64,000 nucleotides of DNA from Sva-07 sp963828415 (GCA_963828415.1 CAWHEI010000001.1:744001-808000); one strand, 5' to 3'. Positions 43,490 to 53,994 are shown, counted from the first letter of the stretch. The notes: generated by a model from the sequence alone, not told the origin. Program-made: numbers and translations.

Positions 43490-44533
43490 ATGCAACGTCG
43501 ACCCGAGGTCGTGCTGTGGGGTGCTGGCATGGTGGCCGGCGTGCACGTCGCCGCCTGCCAGGCACTCGACTGGCGCGTGGCGGCGGTCGCCTCTCGTACC
43601 GGGGCCAGGGCGACCGATCTCGCAGAGCGGGCCCAGTCGAAGGCGATGACGTTCGACGAAGTGCTCGGTGCGAAGGTCGGCGACATCGCCATCGTGGCCA
43701 CTCCCCCGGCGGCCCACGTCGATGCGTCGATCGCACTGCTCGAGGCCGGCTACCACGTCGTGGTCGAGGCTCCGTTGGCGTGCACGCTCGCCGAGGCCGA
43801 CCGCCTGATCGAGACCGAAGAACGCGTCGGCCGTCCTGTCCTCTACTCGGAGCACCTCGCTTCGGCGCCAGCCGTCGACGGCCTGCTCGTACGCGTGGCG
43901 GGTATCGGCACGCTCACCCATCTGTCGGCCCGGGCCACCCAACCGCCGCCCTCGTGGCGCCCCGACGACGGCGTCGACGCTCACTGGGGCGGCGGCGCAC
44001 TCTTCGATCTGGGCGTCCATCCGGTCGGGCTGACGTTGCGGACAGCAGCGGAGTCCGGCGCCGGCCGACCGGTGTCGCTCAGCGCGGCGATCGTCGACTC
44101 CGGCACCCGTCACGAGCACGGCACGATCAAACTGCACTTCGAATCGGGCCTCGTGGCGGCGATCACCGCTCGGTGGCAGCCCGGAACAACTCCCGACTGG
44201 GACCTCCAGGCATCGAGCGCCCGCGCCGTCCTGCGCGCCGAGCTCTATCCGTCACCGACGCTCGAACTCAACGGCAACGCGGTGCAGATCGGGGCGCCGA
44301 TCCGCGTGGGAGGACCGTCGCTCGTCGACGACTACGGCTATGCCCCCCAGCTCAAGCGATTCTGGACCAACATCCGCACCGGACGGCCGGTCCCGGCGAC
44401 GTCACGCTTCGGCCGCCAGGTGCTCGACGTGATCTGTGCCGCTCACTGGTCGGCCGGCCGTGGCGCGATGGACGTACCACTTCCGTTCACCGGTCCACGA
44501 GACCGGACACCCGCCGAACTCCTCGACGCGTGA
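43490..44533 (+). CDS. Gfo/Idh/MocA-family oxidoreductase
   Basis: 347-aa NAD(P)-dependent dehydrogenase fold: nucleotide loop WGAGMVAGVHVAAC, IVATPPAAHVD, and substrate-side DLGVHPVGL with the family's His. The usual catalytic Lys of the EKP motif is missing: the sequence reads VEAPLACTLAEAD (Ala in place of Lys). So the reaction may be altered or lost. TACCGT eight bases before the ATG suggests a near-leaderless transcript. Converges with glgC. Confidence 0.82.
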   Translation: MQRRPEVVLWGAGMVAGVHVAACQALDWRVAAVASRTGARATDLAERAQSKAMTFDEVLGAKVGDIAIVATPPAAHVDASIALLEAGYHVVVEAPLACTLAEADRLIETEERVGRPVLYSEHLASAPAVDGLLVRVAGIGTLTHLSARATQPPPSWRPDDGVDAHWGGGALFDLGVHPVGLTLRTAAESGAGRPVSLSAAIVDSGTRHEHGTIKLHFESGLVAAITARWQPGTTPDWDLQASSARAVLRAELYPSPTLELNGNAVQIGAPIRVGGPSLVDDYGYAPQLKRFWTNIRTGRPVPATSRFGRQVLDVICAAHWSAGRGAMDVPLPFTGPRDRTPAELLDA

Positions 44534-44538
44534 CGTGG

Positions 44539-45768
44539 TCAGCCGCGGGAGAGGTCGCGGCCTTTTTCGATCACGACGACGCCCTCATCGCTGACCGTGA
44601 ACCGTTCGCGGTCGGCATCGAGTTCGAGGCCGACGCGGGCCCAGTCGGGCACGATGACGTTCTTGTCGACGATGCACCGGTGCAACCGCACGCCAGCGCC
44701 GATGCGGACATCGGGGAAGATGATCGAGTCGGTGACGTGGGCATCGTGGTCGATGTACGCACCCGGACCGATGATCGAGCGTTCGACGTGCGAGCCCGAG
44801 ATGATCGAACCCTGGCACAGCAGACTGCCGTCGACGAAGGACGGTTCGCCACCACGGCCCCGTGACACCTTGGCGGGCGGTAGCGCCCGGCGGGAGGTGT
44901 ACACCGGCCACCGTTCGTTGTAGAGGTTGAAGATCGGCACGGGTGCGATCAGGTCCATGTTGGCGTGGAAGAACGAGTCGAGCGTGCCGACGTCGCGCCA
45001 GTAGCCCTTCTCGCGCTCGTCCTGGCCCGGGATGACGTTCTTGGAGAAATCGTAGGCGCGTGCGACACCGTCGGCGGTGAGGGCGGGAATCACGTGGCTG
45101 CCGAGGTCGGTGTACTGGTTCTCGCGGGGCGTGACGACGTCGATCAGCGTCTGGGTGTCGAACACGTAGTTGCCCATGCTGGCGAGACACATCTGGTCGT
45201 TGCCCGGCATCGTCGGGGGATCTGCGACCTTCTCGTGGAAGGCCAGGATCTTGCCGTCGTCGTCGACCTCGATCACCCCGAAGTCGGTCGCTTCGTGCTT
45301 CGGCACCGGAATCGCTGCCACGGTCACCCCGGCACCGGTTTCACGGTGCTCCTCGACCATCTGGCGCGGGTCCATCCGGTAGATGTGGTCGGCACCGAAG
45401 ACGGCGACGATGTCGGGCGCCTCGTCGGAGATCAGGTTCAGGTTCTGATAGATCGCGTCAGCCGACCCCTGGAACCAGTACGGGCCACGGCGCATCTGCG
45501 CCGGCACCGGGGTCACGTAGTTGTCGAGCATCGCCGAGAAACGCCACGTCTGGGAGATGTGGCGGTCGAGGCTGTGGCTCTTGTACTGCGTGAGCACGAC
45601 GATCTTCAGATACCCGGCGTTTGCGAAGTTCGACAGTGCGAAGTCGATCAATCGGTAGGTACCGGCGAACGGAACGGCCGGCTTGGCACGGTCGTTCGTC
45701 AACGGCTGGAGGCGTTTGCCTTCACCTCCGGCCAACACGATCACGAGCACCTTCGGTTCGATGGCCAT
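44539..45768 (-). CDS. glgC: glucose-1-phosphate adenylyltransferase
   Basis: 409-aa enzyme making ADP-glucose from glucose-1-phosphate and ATP, the first committed step of glycogen synthesis. Nucleotide loop VLAGGEGKRLQPLTNDRAKP, FGADHIYRMD, sugar-phosphate site KGYWRDVGTLDSF and a C-terminal left-handed beta-helix (GSIISGSHVERSIIGPG). Lies 28 bases after glgA on the same strand, forming a glgA-glgC operon. ATG 45768 preferred over the ORF start three codons earlier. Confidence 0.94.
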   Translation of the reverse strand: MAIEPKVLVIVLAGGEGKRLQPLTNDRAKPAVPFAGTYRLIDFALSNFANAGYLKIVVLTQYKSHSLDRHISQTWRFSAMLDNYVTPVPAQMRRGPYWFQGSADAIYQNLNLISDEAPDIVAVFGADHIYRMDPRQMVEEHRETGAGVTVAAIPVPKHEATDFGVIEVDDDGKILAFHEKVADPPTMPGNDQMCLASMGNYVFDTQTLIDVVTPRENQYTDLGSHVIPALTADGVARAYDFSKNVIPGQDEREKGYWRDVGTLDSFFHANMDLIAPVPIFNLYNERWPVYTSRRALPPAKVSRGRGGEPSFVDGSLLCQGSIISGSHVERSIIGPGAYIDHDAHVTDSIIFPDVRIGAGVRLHRCIVDKNVIVPDWARVGLELDADRERFTVSDEGVVVIEKGRDLSRG

Positions 45769-45796
45769 CGACCTCAACCGTACACACGCATCGCCG

Positions 45797-47203
45797 TCAG
45801 CGCGGCGACGGCGCGGTCGGTTTCTCTGCGTTCACCGCGAGTTCACCGTAGAGCGCCACATACTGACGTGCAGGTTCGCGCCAGGACCAGTCGATCGCCA
45901 TGATCCGCTTCTGGATCGCGGTCCGTCGCCGCCGATCACGCACGCGACGTTCGGCTCGGAACAGTGCTGCGAGCAGATCGTTGCTCGCGGTTCGGCCGGC
46001 GACGAAGCCGGTGCCGTTGCGATGGAGGTCGGCATCGGTGACGGTGTCGACCAGCCCGCCGACGGCGGTCACGACCGGAATCGACCCGTACCGCATCGCC
46101 TGCATCTGGGTGAGCCCGCACGGCTCGAACCGGCTCGGCATGAGATACAGGTCGGAACCGGCGAACATCAGATGCGACAACGCCTCGTCGTAGCCCTCGA
46201 CGAACGCCAGCGCGTCCGGATGGGCCGCAGCGAGGTCGTGCAGGTGGGCGGCGAGGCCGGCGTCACCGGAGCCGAGGATCGCCAGGCGCATCGGGATCTG
46301 GGTGAGCAGCGGCACCAGCGGGGCGAGCAGGTCGATCCCCTTCTGATGCGTCAGACGGGTCACGACGGCGCCGAGCACGACGCCGTCGTCGGCGAATCCG
46401 AGCCGTTCGTGCAACGCGGCGCGGTTGGCTCCGCGGGTTTCGATCGAGGCGCCCGTGAACGGCGCGGTGATCAGCGGATCGCTCGCCGGGTCCCAGACCT
46501 CGGTGTCGATGCCGTTGAGGATGCCGATCAGGTCGTCGGCGCGATTGCGCAGCGGTCCGTCCAGGCCGAAGCCGCCCTCGGGGGTGACGATCTCGGTTGC
46601 GTAGTGCGGCGACACGGCCACGATCCGGTCGGCGAGCGCCAGCGCACCCGACAGCGGATTGGCGGCACCCCACCACTCGTAGTGCCCGGCGCGAGGCCCG
46701 ATCAGGCCGAGCCACGAGGCGTCGGTCACGCCCTGGTAGGCGAGGTTGTGGATCGACACGACCGTCGGCGGCGGGTCGGTGAGCGCTGCGAGCGTCGGGC
46801 CGGTGTGCCAGTCGTTGAGGTGCAGCACGTCGGGCGGATTGCTCTCGACGAACGCTGCGACGGCGCGCGCGAAGCGGAAGAACCGTTCGCTGTTGTCGGG
46901 CCAGCCTTCACCGTTTGCCTGCAGGTACGGATGCGGCCGCGCCATGCCGGGCACCGACACCAGGTGCAATCGACCCACCGCCGGGTGGTGACCGGCGCGG
47001 ACCGTCGCCGCACCCACCCACTCGGGGACGTCGAGTCGGATCGTGGTCTCGTCGACGAGCGTCACGTCGCCGTAGTCGGGCATCACGAGATCGACGTCGA
47101 CACCGAGGCGACGCAATTCGGCACCGAGGCCGGCCGCGGCTGCGGCAAGGCCCCCCACCGTCGCAACGGGCGACAACTCGGCGGTGGCGAAGACGACTCG
47201 CAT
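45797..47203 (-). CDS. glgA: glycogen synthase (GT5)
   Basis: 468-aa GT-B enzyme adding glucose from ADP-glucose to glycogen. N-terminal FATAELSPVATVGGLAAAAAG is the bacterial starch-synthase start, with Thr-Val in place of the usual Lys-Val-Gly-Gly-Leu lysine position; then HLNDWHTGP, TRLTHQKGIDLL, LMPSRFEPCGLTQMQAM and VTAVGGLVDTV. The replaced lysine (KxGG motif reads TVGG) deserves a check since it contacts ADP-glucose. Pairs with glgC. Divergent from PEP carboxylase. Confidence 0.88.
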   Translation of the reverse strand: MRVVFATAELSPVATVGGLAAAAAGLGAELRRLGVDVDLVMPDYGDVTLVDETTIRLDVPEWVGAATVRAGHHPAVGRLHLVSVPGMARPHPYLQANGEGWPDNSERFFRFARAVAAFVESNPPDVLHLNDWHTGPTLAALTDPPPTVVSIHNLAYQGVTDASWLGLIGPRAGHYEWWGAANPLSGALALADRIVAVSPHYATEIVTPEGGFGLDGPLRNRADDLIGILNGIDTEVWDPASDPLITAPFTGASIETRGANRAALHERLGFADDGVVLGAVVTRLTHQKGIDLLAPLVPLLTQIPMRLAILGSGDAGLAAHLHDLAAAHPDALAFVEGYDEALSHLMFAGSDLYLMPSRFEPCGLTQMQAMRYGSIPVVTAVGGLVDTVTDADLHRNGTGFVAGRTASNDLLAALFRAERRVRDRRRRTAIQKRIMAIDWSWREPARQYVALYGELAVNAEKPTAPSPR

Positions 47204-47276
47204 GGACTCAGTCTGGCGCAACACCGTGTCCACGGTCAGGGTTTCCTCGCCGGGCCGGTTCGGATTGACTGAGAAG

Positions 47277-50082
47277 GTGTCCGACACCGCGAACCTGACC
47301 GACGTCCCCGATGACTCGTTCGAGGAGCGCAACGATGCCGTCGGTGACGACATCCGGCTGCTCGGGCGCCTGCTGGGCGATGCGATCGAGCGGACCGACG
47401 GGCGTTCGGTCTACGAACTCGTCGAGCAGGTCCGCCGGATTGCCGTCGAGGCACGGCGATCCGGTCGCAGCGGTGTCGACGACATCCGCCGAGCGCTGGC
47501 GCAGCACCCACTCGACGAGCAGATCCTGGTGCTGCGAGCGCTCGACTGGTTGTCGCTGCTCGCCAACACCGCCGAGGACGTCCATCTCGAACGACGGCGA
47601 CGTCTCCATCACGGCGGCGACGACACGCCACGTCCGGGAAGCCTCGACGCCGTACTCGCCCGCGTGACTGGCGCCGGCATCACCGCCGACGATCTCGTTG
47701 CCGCCGTGGCGACGCTGCAGGTGAGCCCGGTGATCACGGCGCACCCGACCGAGGTCAGGCGCAAGACCGTGCTCGAGGTGCTGGCCGAGCTGAGCGACCT
47801 GCTCGACGAACTCGATCTCCGACGCGACGATCTTCGGGCGGCGACTCGCATCGAACACGAGCTGTCGGTGTGTGTGCTGCTGTTGTGGCAGACGGCGCTG
47901 CTGCAGACTGTCGAAGCTGCGGGTCCGCGACGAGATCAACGAAGCGATCCGGTACTACGACACGAGTCTGTTCGAGGTGATCCCGGCGCTCACCCGCGAT
48001 CTCGCCACGGGGGTGGCCGCGGTCACCGATGGTCGCAGCGTCGACACGTCCGGCTCGATCACGATGGGATCGTGGATCGGCGGCGATCGCGACGGCAATC
48101 CGTTCGTGACCGCCGATGTCGTCCGCTACGCGACCGGGCGTCAGACCGAGACGGCGCTCGCCCATCACCTCAGCGCACTGCACCGCTTGTCGCATCGACT
48201 GTCGATGACCGATCGACTGGTCGCACCAAGCGCAGAGGTGATCGCACTCGCTGCGACCTCAGGCGACGATTCGCCGTTCCGAGCCGACGAGCCCTACCGC
48301 CGGGCGCTGCGCGGCATGCACGCCCGCCTGCACGCCTACGCCCGCGGTGTCCTCGATCCGGACATCGATGTGCCCGGTCCGACGCCGATCGGCGACAGCA
48401 CCCCGTACGCCGATCTCTCCGAACTGGTCGCCGACCTCGACCATGTGATCGATGCACTCCACGGCCACGGCGCCGGGCCAATCGCTGACGCACTGGTCGA
48501 GCCGGTGCGCCGCAGCGTGGCGATCTTCGGCGCCCACCTGTGCGGGCTCGACCTCCGCCAGAACTCCGCAGTCCACGAGGAGGTGCTCGCCGATCTGTTC
48601 GCCAACGCAGGAGCCTGCGACGACTACGCCGGCCTCGCCGAGGCCGAGCGGGTGGAGTTGTTGACCGCCGAGCTGCGCAACCCGAGGCTGTTACGACATC
48701 CGGGCGCCGATCTCGCCGAGCGCACACTGTCGGAACTCACGATTCTCGAAGCGGCCGCCGACGCCGTCGCCAGGGTCGGACGCCGCATCGTGCCGCACTA
48801 CGTGATCTCGATGGCCCACGATCTCAGCGACGTGCTCGAAGTGGCCGTGCTGCTGAAGGAGGTCGGCCTGGCCAACCAGCTCGACATCGTGCCGCTGTTC
48901 GAGACGATCGACGATCTCCGGCGCTGCCCCGACGTGCTCGCGGCGATGCTGAGCGACCCGGTGTACGGCGACATCGTCCGTTCACGAGGCAACCGCCAGG
49001 AGGTGATGGTCGGCTACTCCGACTCGAACAAGGACGGGGGCTACCTCTGCTCGCAGTGGAGCCTGTCGTCGGCGCAGTCCGCACTGGCCACTGTCGCCCG
49101 CCGCGCAGGGGTGCAGCTGCGCTTCTTCCACGGACGCGGTGGCACCGTCGGGCGTGGTGGTGGGCCTGCGTACCAAGCAATCCTGGCACTGCCGCCCGGC
49201 ACGGTCGATGGCGCGATTCGACTCACCGAACAGGGCGAGATCGTCGCAGCCAAGTACTCGAACCACGCAATGGCGCGCCGCAACCTCGAGACGTTGGTGT
49301 CGGCGACGCTCGAAGCGACGCTGTTGCACCGGATCGCACCTGACGGCGATGACAGCGGCGAACTCGTCGATCCGCAGTGGGCCGACACGATGAGCGAGCT
49401 GTCGTCGCTCGCCTTCGACGCCTACCGACAGCTGGTCTACGGCGACGACCGGTTCGTGTCGTTCTTCCGTTCGATCACGCCGACCAACGAGATCGCAACG
49501 CTCAACGTCGGCAGCCGACCGGCCTCGCGAACGATGTCGAATGCGATCGAGGACCTTCGTGCGATCCCGTGGGTGTTCGGTTGGACACAGTGCCGCCTGA
49601 TGATCCCCGCCTGGTTCGGCGTGGGCAGTGCCGTCGAACGCTTCGTCGGGCCTCCAGGCTCCGCAGCCGACACACGCATCGAGCAACTGAGCACGATGTA
49701 TGCCGACTGGCCCTTCTTCCGCTCGGCGATCGACAACATGGGCATGGTGCTCGCCAAGTCCGACATCGACATCGCCCGCCGCTACGCCGACGTGCTCGTC
49801 GAGGACGACTCGATGCGATCGGACATCTTCGGCGCGATCGCCGACGAGCACGCCCGCACCCTCACCTGGCACCGCCGCATCACCGGTGCGCCGTCGCCGC
49901 TTGCCGACAACGCGCTGCTCGCCCGCAGCCTGCGAAATCGGTATCCGTATCTCGATCCGTTGCACGTGATGCAGGTCGACCTGCTGCGACGATTCCGAGA
50001 CGGCGACAACGACGAACTCGTCGTGCGCGGCATCCAACTGTCGATCAATGCCATCGCCACCGGGCTGCGCAACTCGGGTTGA
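47277..50082 (+). CDS. ppc: phosphoenolpyruvate carboxylase (frame break)
   Basis: About 934 aa when joined. Carboxylates PEP to oxaloacetate to refill the TCA cycle. Signatures present: VITAHPTEVRRKT, GSWIGGDRDGNPFVT, GYSDSNKDGGYLCSQW, FFHGRGGTVGRGGGP. The frame breaks near 47905-47908: LLWQTALLQ continues as LSKLRVRDEINEAIRYY only one base on, as if one extra base (probably A) were present. Both halves are fully conserved, so an assembly insertion is more likely than decay. GTG 47277 is a likely start; upstream in-frame codons belong to unrelated sequence. Confidence 0.87.
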
Positions 50083-50096
50083 TCTACCCTGCCGCC

Positions 50097-51023
50097 ATGA
50101 CGCTCAGTCGACGAGCCCGCTTCTTCCGCAAGCGCATCAGTGCGTTCCAAATGGACGACGACGTCCCGATCGAGGTGCGGCGAGCGAACATGGACAAGCT
50201 CGACTCGATTCCACGGCCACGCAAGGTCCACTACGTCGACACGTTCGTGGGCGGCATCCCAGCGATCGTGGCGACGCCCACCGAGGTGCAGCCCGATCGC
50301 CACATCCTGTACATCCACGGCGGCGCGTACGTGCTCGGCTCACCGAAGAGCCACATCGCGATGTGCGCACGACTCGCGAAACGCGCGGCCGCCACGATCA
50401 CCGTGATCGACTACCGGCTCGCACCCGAGCACGTCTACCCGGCAGCGATCGACGACTGCGTCGCTGCGTACCGCGCGATCATCGCCGAGGTCGATCCGGC
50501 ACTGGTCACGATCGCCGGCGACTCGGCCGGTGGTGGCGCCACGCTGGCGACGCTCGGCGCACTGAAAGCGGCCGGCGATCCGATGCCGGGCGCCGTGTAC
50601 GTGCTGTCACCGTGGGCCGACCTGACCGCCTCGGGCGAGTCGGTGGTCACCCGGGTCGCGTTCGATCCGATGTTCGACGGCGAGGGACTCCTCGAAGCGG
50701 CCACGACCTATGCGGGCAACACCCCGCTCGACCATCCGGGCGTGTCGCCGTTGTTCGCCGATCCGACCGGATACCCGCCGACGCTGATCCAAACGGGCAT
50801 GGACGAGATCCTGCTGTCGGACTCGACTCGGCTCGCAGAGCACTACGAAGCCGCCGGCGTCGAGGTGCGACTCGACCTGCGCGACGGGCTCTGGCACGTG
50901 TACCCGATCCTGGCCGGCTACATGCCCGAGGCCACCGACGCGCTGGTTCGAGCGGCGGTGTTCATCCGCGAGAAGACACCGGCGCCTGTGCCGATCCCAG
51001 CGAAGCCCACGGTGTCGGCATGA
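50097..51023 (+). CDS. alpha/beta hydrolase, HSL-type esterase
   Basis: 308-aa carboxylesterase/lipase-like enzyme. Oxyanion loop LYIHGGAYVLGS, nucleophile elbow TIAGDSAGGGATL, catalytic Asp in GMDEILLSDS and His in GLWHVYPIL, so the triad is complete. Hormone-sensitive-lipase family members hydrolyse short acyl esters. TACCCT (50085-50090) is six bases before the ATG, a leaderless promoter. Overlaps the LLM oxidoreductase start by four bases. Confidence 0.9.
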   Translation: MTLSRRARFFRKRISAFQMDDDVPIEVRRANMDKLDSIPRPRKVHYVDTFVGGIPAIVATPTEVQPDRHILYIHGGAYVLGSPKSHIAMCARLAKRAAATITVIDYRLAPEHVYPAAIDDCVAAYRAIIAEVDPALVTIAGDSAGGGATLATLGALKAAGDPMPGAVYVLSPWADLTASGESVVTRVAFDPMFDGEGLLEAATTYAGNTPLDHPGVSPLFADPTGYPPTLIQTGMDEILLSDSTRLAEHYEAAGVEVRLDLRDGLWHVYPILAGYMPEATDALVRAAVFIREKTPAPVPIPAKPTVSA

Positions 51024-52057
51024 GCGACCCGCGATTTCCCGAGCTCGGCTTCTACACCCTCGCGGGCGGCGCTCAGAACCCACGCGATCTCGTCGACGAG
51101 TGTCGTCGGGCCGAGGAACTCGGGCTCGGCGCGGTGTTCATCAGCGAGCGCTTCAACGTCAAGGAGGCGGTGACGCTGTCGGGCGCTGCGGCCGTTGCGA
51201 CGACGAACATGAAGATCATCACCGGGGCCACCAACCACAACACCCGCCACCCGATCGTGACGGCGTCGTATGCGACCACGATGCACCGCCTCACCGGTGG
51301 CCGATTCGTGCTCGGCATCGGCCGCGGCATCGCTCCCCTGTTCGACGCCTACGGCATTCCCCGCATCACCACCGCCCAGATGGAGGACTTCACCGACGTG
51401 ATGCGCCGCCTGTGGCACGGCGACACGATCATCGGCCACGACGGTCCGATCGGTGCGTACCCCGTGTTGCGACTGGATCCGACGTTCGACGAGGACATCC
51501 CGCTCGGCCTGGTGGCGTTCGGTCCGAACTCGTTGGAACTTGGCGGTCGAGCGTTCGACCACGTCATCCTGCACACGTTCTTCGCCGATGAGACGTTGCA
51601 GCGATGCGTGCAGACCGTGAAGAGCGCGGCCGAGCGAGCGGGGCGCGACCCGGATTCGGTGACCGTCTGGTCGTGCTTCGCCACCATCGGCGACCACCTG
51701 CCCGAGCCGGCCCGGCTCAAGAAGACCGTCGGTCGCCTCGCCACCTACCTCCAGGCGTACGGCGATCTGATGGTGGAGACGAACCGGTGGGATCCCGCCG
51801 CACTCGCCGCATTCCGCGACGACGCGATGGTCGCCGGATTCCGTGGCGCAATCGACGTGAGTGCGACGACCGAGCAGCTCGAACACATCGCGACGTTGAT
51901 TCCCGACGCGTGGCTCGCGCCGTCGGCGACTGGAACGGCCGAGCAGTGTGCGTCATCGGTGCGCGGCCAGTTCGACCTCGGCGCCGACGCAGTGATCATG
52001 CACGGCGCAAGTCCCGACGAACTCGCCCCGATCGTCGACGCCTACGCCGCTGCGTGA
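51020..52057 (+). CDS. LLM-class F420-dependent oxidoreductase
   Basis: 345-aa luciferase-like TIM-barrel protein: ELGLGAVFISERFNVKEA, FVLGIGRGIAPLFDAYG, TAEQCASSVRGQFDLGADAVIMH. Resembles the TIGR03857 group, which is confined mainly to F420-using Actinobacteria. It probably reduces an unsaturated or ketone substrate with reduced F420; the substrate is unknown. ATGA overlap with the preceding hydrolase indicates co-translation and perhaps a shared catabolic role. Confidence 0.85.
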   Translation: MSDPRFPELGFYTLAGGAQNPRDLVDECRRAEELGLGAVFISERFNVKEAVTLSGAAAVATTNMKIITGATNHNTRHPIVTASYATTMHRLTGGRFVLGIGRGIAPLFDAYGIPRITTAQMEDFTDVMRRLWHGDTIIGHDGPIGAYPVLRLDPTFDEDIPLGLVAFGPNSLELGGRAFDHVILHTFFADETLQRCVQTVKSAAERAGRDPDSVTVWSCFATIGDHLPEPARLKKTVGRLATYLQAYGDLMVETNRWDPAALAAFRDDAMVAGFRGAIDVSATTEQLEHIATLIPDAWLAPSATGTAEQCASSVRGQFDLGADAVIMHGASPDELAPIVDAYAAA

Positions 52058-52070
52058 CGTCGCAGAGCGA

Positions 52071-52784
52071 TCACGAGCAGCGACGCTCCTCGAGCACGAC
52101 GACACGCGGAAAGAGCACGTTGTTCTCCTTGTGAACGTGCAGGTGAGTGTCGGCCTCGAGTTGTTCGAGCCCTTCGAACAGCGCTCGGTAGGACGCACAT
52201 CCATCGTCCGGAACGGTGAAGTCGCTCGTCAACGCTCGGAGATCGCCCAGGAGTGCGCCGAGTTCGTCGTGCTCACGCAGCATCATCGAGATCGGGTTGC
52301 CGATCGATCCGAACCCGAACGTCGGTGCGGTCGGCGACGACACCAACTGCTCGACCGCCGGGAACAACACGCGCTCCTCCTTCATCAGATGGGGTTCGAT
52401 GTCGGCGCGGATCGCAGCGAAGCAGGCGGCAATCTCTCCGAGTTCGGGGTGGCGTTCGCCGTGGACGCTCACGACCTTGTCGGTGAGCGCCTGCAGGCGG
52501 GGCAACTCCTCCCAGAGGTAGCGGTGGTGCGTGTCGACGAGGTGCGTGACCAGATCAGCGACGTCGAGCTGCGACCATGACGCCGGTCCGTCGTCGCCAA
52601 CCGATGATGCCAATTCGGTGGCGACGACCGCGGCATCGAGTCCGGTGTCTCGGCACGCCTGGCCGAGCGTGACCGCGCCGCCGCAGCAGTAGTCGAGTTT
52701 GCGACGTTCGAGTTCGCGGGCCAGGGAGGGATACCTCGTGACGATCGCTCCGAGTGTCATCTCGACGCCGACGGTGTCGTTCAT
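52071..52784 (-). CDS. ScdA/RIC-type iron-sulfur cluster repair protein
   Basis: 237-aa diiron protein that repairs Fe-S clusters after NO or oxidative damage. N-terminal DUF542 part with LDYCCGGAVTLGQAC (paired cysteines), C-terminal hemerythrin-like bundle with His/Glu ligands in DTHHRYLWEEL, EPHLMKEERVLFP, MLREHDELG and HLHVHKENNVLFPR. Start ATG 52784 overlaps the stop of the YwiC-like gene. Same strand and order as Rrf2 and NirK upstream, which fits NO defence. Confidence 0.92.
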   Translation of the reverse strand: MNDTVGVEMTLGAIVTRYPSLARELERRKLDYCCGGAVTLGQACRDTGLDAAVVATELASSVGDDGPASWSQLDVADLVTHLVDTHHRYLWEELPRLQALTDKVVSVHGERHPELGEIAACFAAIRADIEPHLMKEERVLFPAVEQLVSSPTAPTFGFGSIGNPISMMLREHDELGALLGDLRALTSDFTVPDDGCASYRALFEGLEQLEADTHLHVHKENNVLFPRVVVLEERRCS

Positions 52785-53596
52785 GCCAACCTCACTCCCA
52801 ATGCCGTGACGGCGACGAGGCCGAAGCCGAGCGCCATCTGCCGAAGCCCGAGCACCTTGGCCGGCGGCACGGGCGAGCGCCGCACCCACACGAGGTGCAA
52901 GCCGACGATGAGCAGCACCGCCAGCGACCCCACGAGCACGTCACGATCGACGACCGCAGCAGCAGCGGCGACGACGACCGCCAGCAGCTGGAACAGGTCG
53001 CTGGACCGGGTGCTCGCCGAACCTCGATGCAGTCGGAGGATCTGCGCGCGGATGAACGGGATCGCGCCGATCGACCGCGCGGCCAGGATCAGCCACGCCG
53101 CAACAGCGAGCCGAGCGCTGCCGTCATCGGCGATGACGATCGCTGCTGCGACCGAGCCCATCCCGGTCGCGCCGCACAACTCGGGCACCAGTCGGCGGCC
53201 GCGGCTGCGCACGTCGAACCAGAGCTCGACGGCGAACAGGGGCAGCGCCACCGCCACGGGAACGAGCCACTGCCAACCGGCGCCGAGCAGCGCGAGTGCG
53301 CCGAGCGCAGCGATGGCAACGAGTTCCCCTGCGCCGATGCGCCGAGCGAGCCCAGATCGTTCCAGTTCGCGATCACGACGACGATCGACCATCGCCAGCT
53401 TCAACGGTGTGCGGGCGAGAAACGCGAGCATCGCAGCCGCCCCGATGGCCATCCCTGCCCACGAGAACGCGAGCAGCAAGCCGAGCAGGATCGGTTCGCC
53501 GGTGAGACCCCATCCTCCGTGCTCGGACGGGATCGCCACCGCCCTCCACGTCGGTCGCGTCGCTGCGGTGTCTGGTGTCCGGGTCCGAACGCTCAC
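52781..53596 (-). CDS. YwiC-like membrane protein
   Basis: 271 aa with about eight hydrophobic helices. The YwiC signature IPSEHGGWGLTGEPILLGL is at the N-terminus. YwiC lies beside nitrate/nitrite respiration genes in Bacillus; its function is not established. GTG 53596 overlaps the Rrf2 stop (GTGA), and its own stop overlaps scdA (ATGA), so three genes are translationally coupled. Confidence 0.85.
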   Translation of the reverse strand: MSVRTRTPDTAATRPTWRAVAIPSEHGGWGLTGEPILLGLLLAFSWAGMAIGAAAMLAFLARTPLKLAMVDRRRDRELERSGLARRIGAGELVAIAALGALALLGAGWQWLVPVAVALPLFAVELWFDVRSRGRRLVPELCGATGMGSVAAAIVIADDGSARLAVAAWLILAARSIGAIPFIRAQILRLHRGSASTRSSDLFQLLAVVVAAAAAVVDRDVLVGSLAVLLIVGLHLVWVRRSPVPPAKVLGLRQMALGFGLVAVTALGVRLA

Positions 53597-53994
53597 GCCG
53601 CGCTCACCTCCGACAAGCGAAGACCGCCGAGCGAGTCGCGCAGCTCGTGACGGGCACGAGCCCACGCAACGTGGAGTGCGCACGGTTCGGCCGCGTCACA
53701 CAAGCGCTCGGCGACGACGCAGCGACCGTTGTCGGTCGGCCCGTCGATCGTCTCGACCACCTCGAGAACGGTGAGCGAGTCGAGGTCACGTTGGCGCTCG
53801 TAGCCACCCGTCGGACCGGGAACCGACCGCACCCAGCCGTTGCGCACCAGCGGTCCCATGACCTGGGGGATGAACCCAGAGGTGGTTCCGAGTAGGTCTG
53901 CGAGGTCGGCGCTCTTGAGCCGGTCGGGCGACGATTGAAGGGCCACGAGGGCGCGAACCGCCAGGTCGGCGCGCTGGGTGATCTCCAGTCTCAT
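53593..53994 (-). CDS. Rrf2-family regulator (NsrR-like)
   Basis: 133-aa winged-helix repressor. LEITQRADLAVRALVAL and a recognition helix in DLLGTTSGFIPQVMGPLVRNGW. Three cysteines in CVVAERLCDAAEPC (spacing C-x6-C-x5-C) are placed as the cluster ligands of NsrR/IscR. Followed by YwiC and ScdA and preceded by NirK, so NO sensing is the best guess. ATG 53994; GTG 54000 is possible. It has its own gap of 52 bases from NirK, so a separate promoter is possible. Confidence 0.87.
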   Translation of the reverse strand: MRLEITQRADLAVRALVALQSSPDRLKSADLADLLGTTSGFIPQVMGPLVRNGWVRSVPGPTGGYERQRDLDSLTVLEVVETIDGPTDNGRCVVAERLCDAAEPCALHVAWARARHELRDSLGGLRLSEVSAA

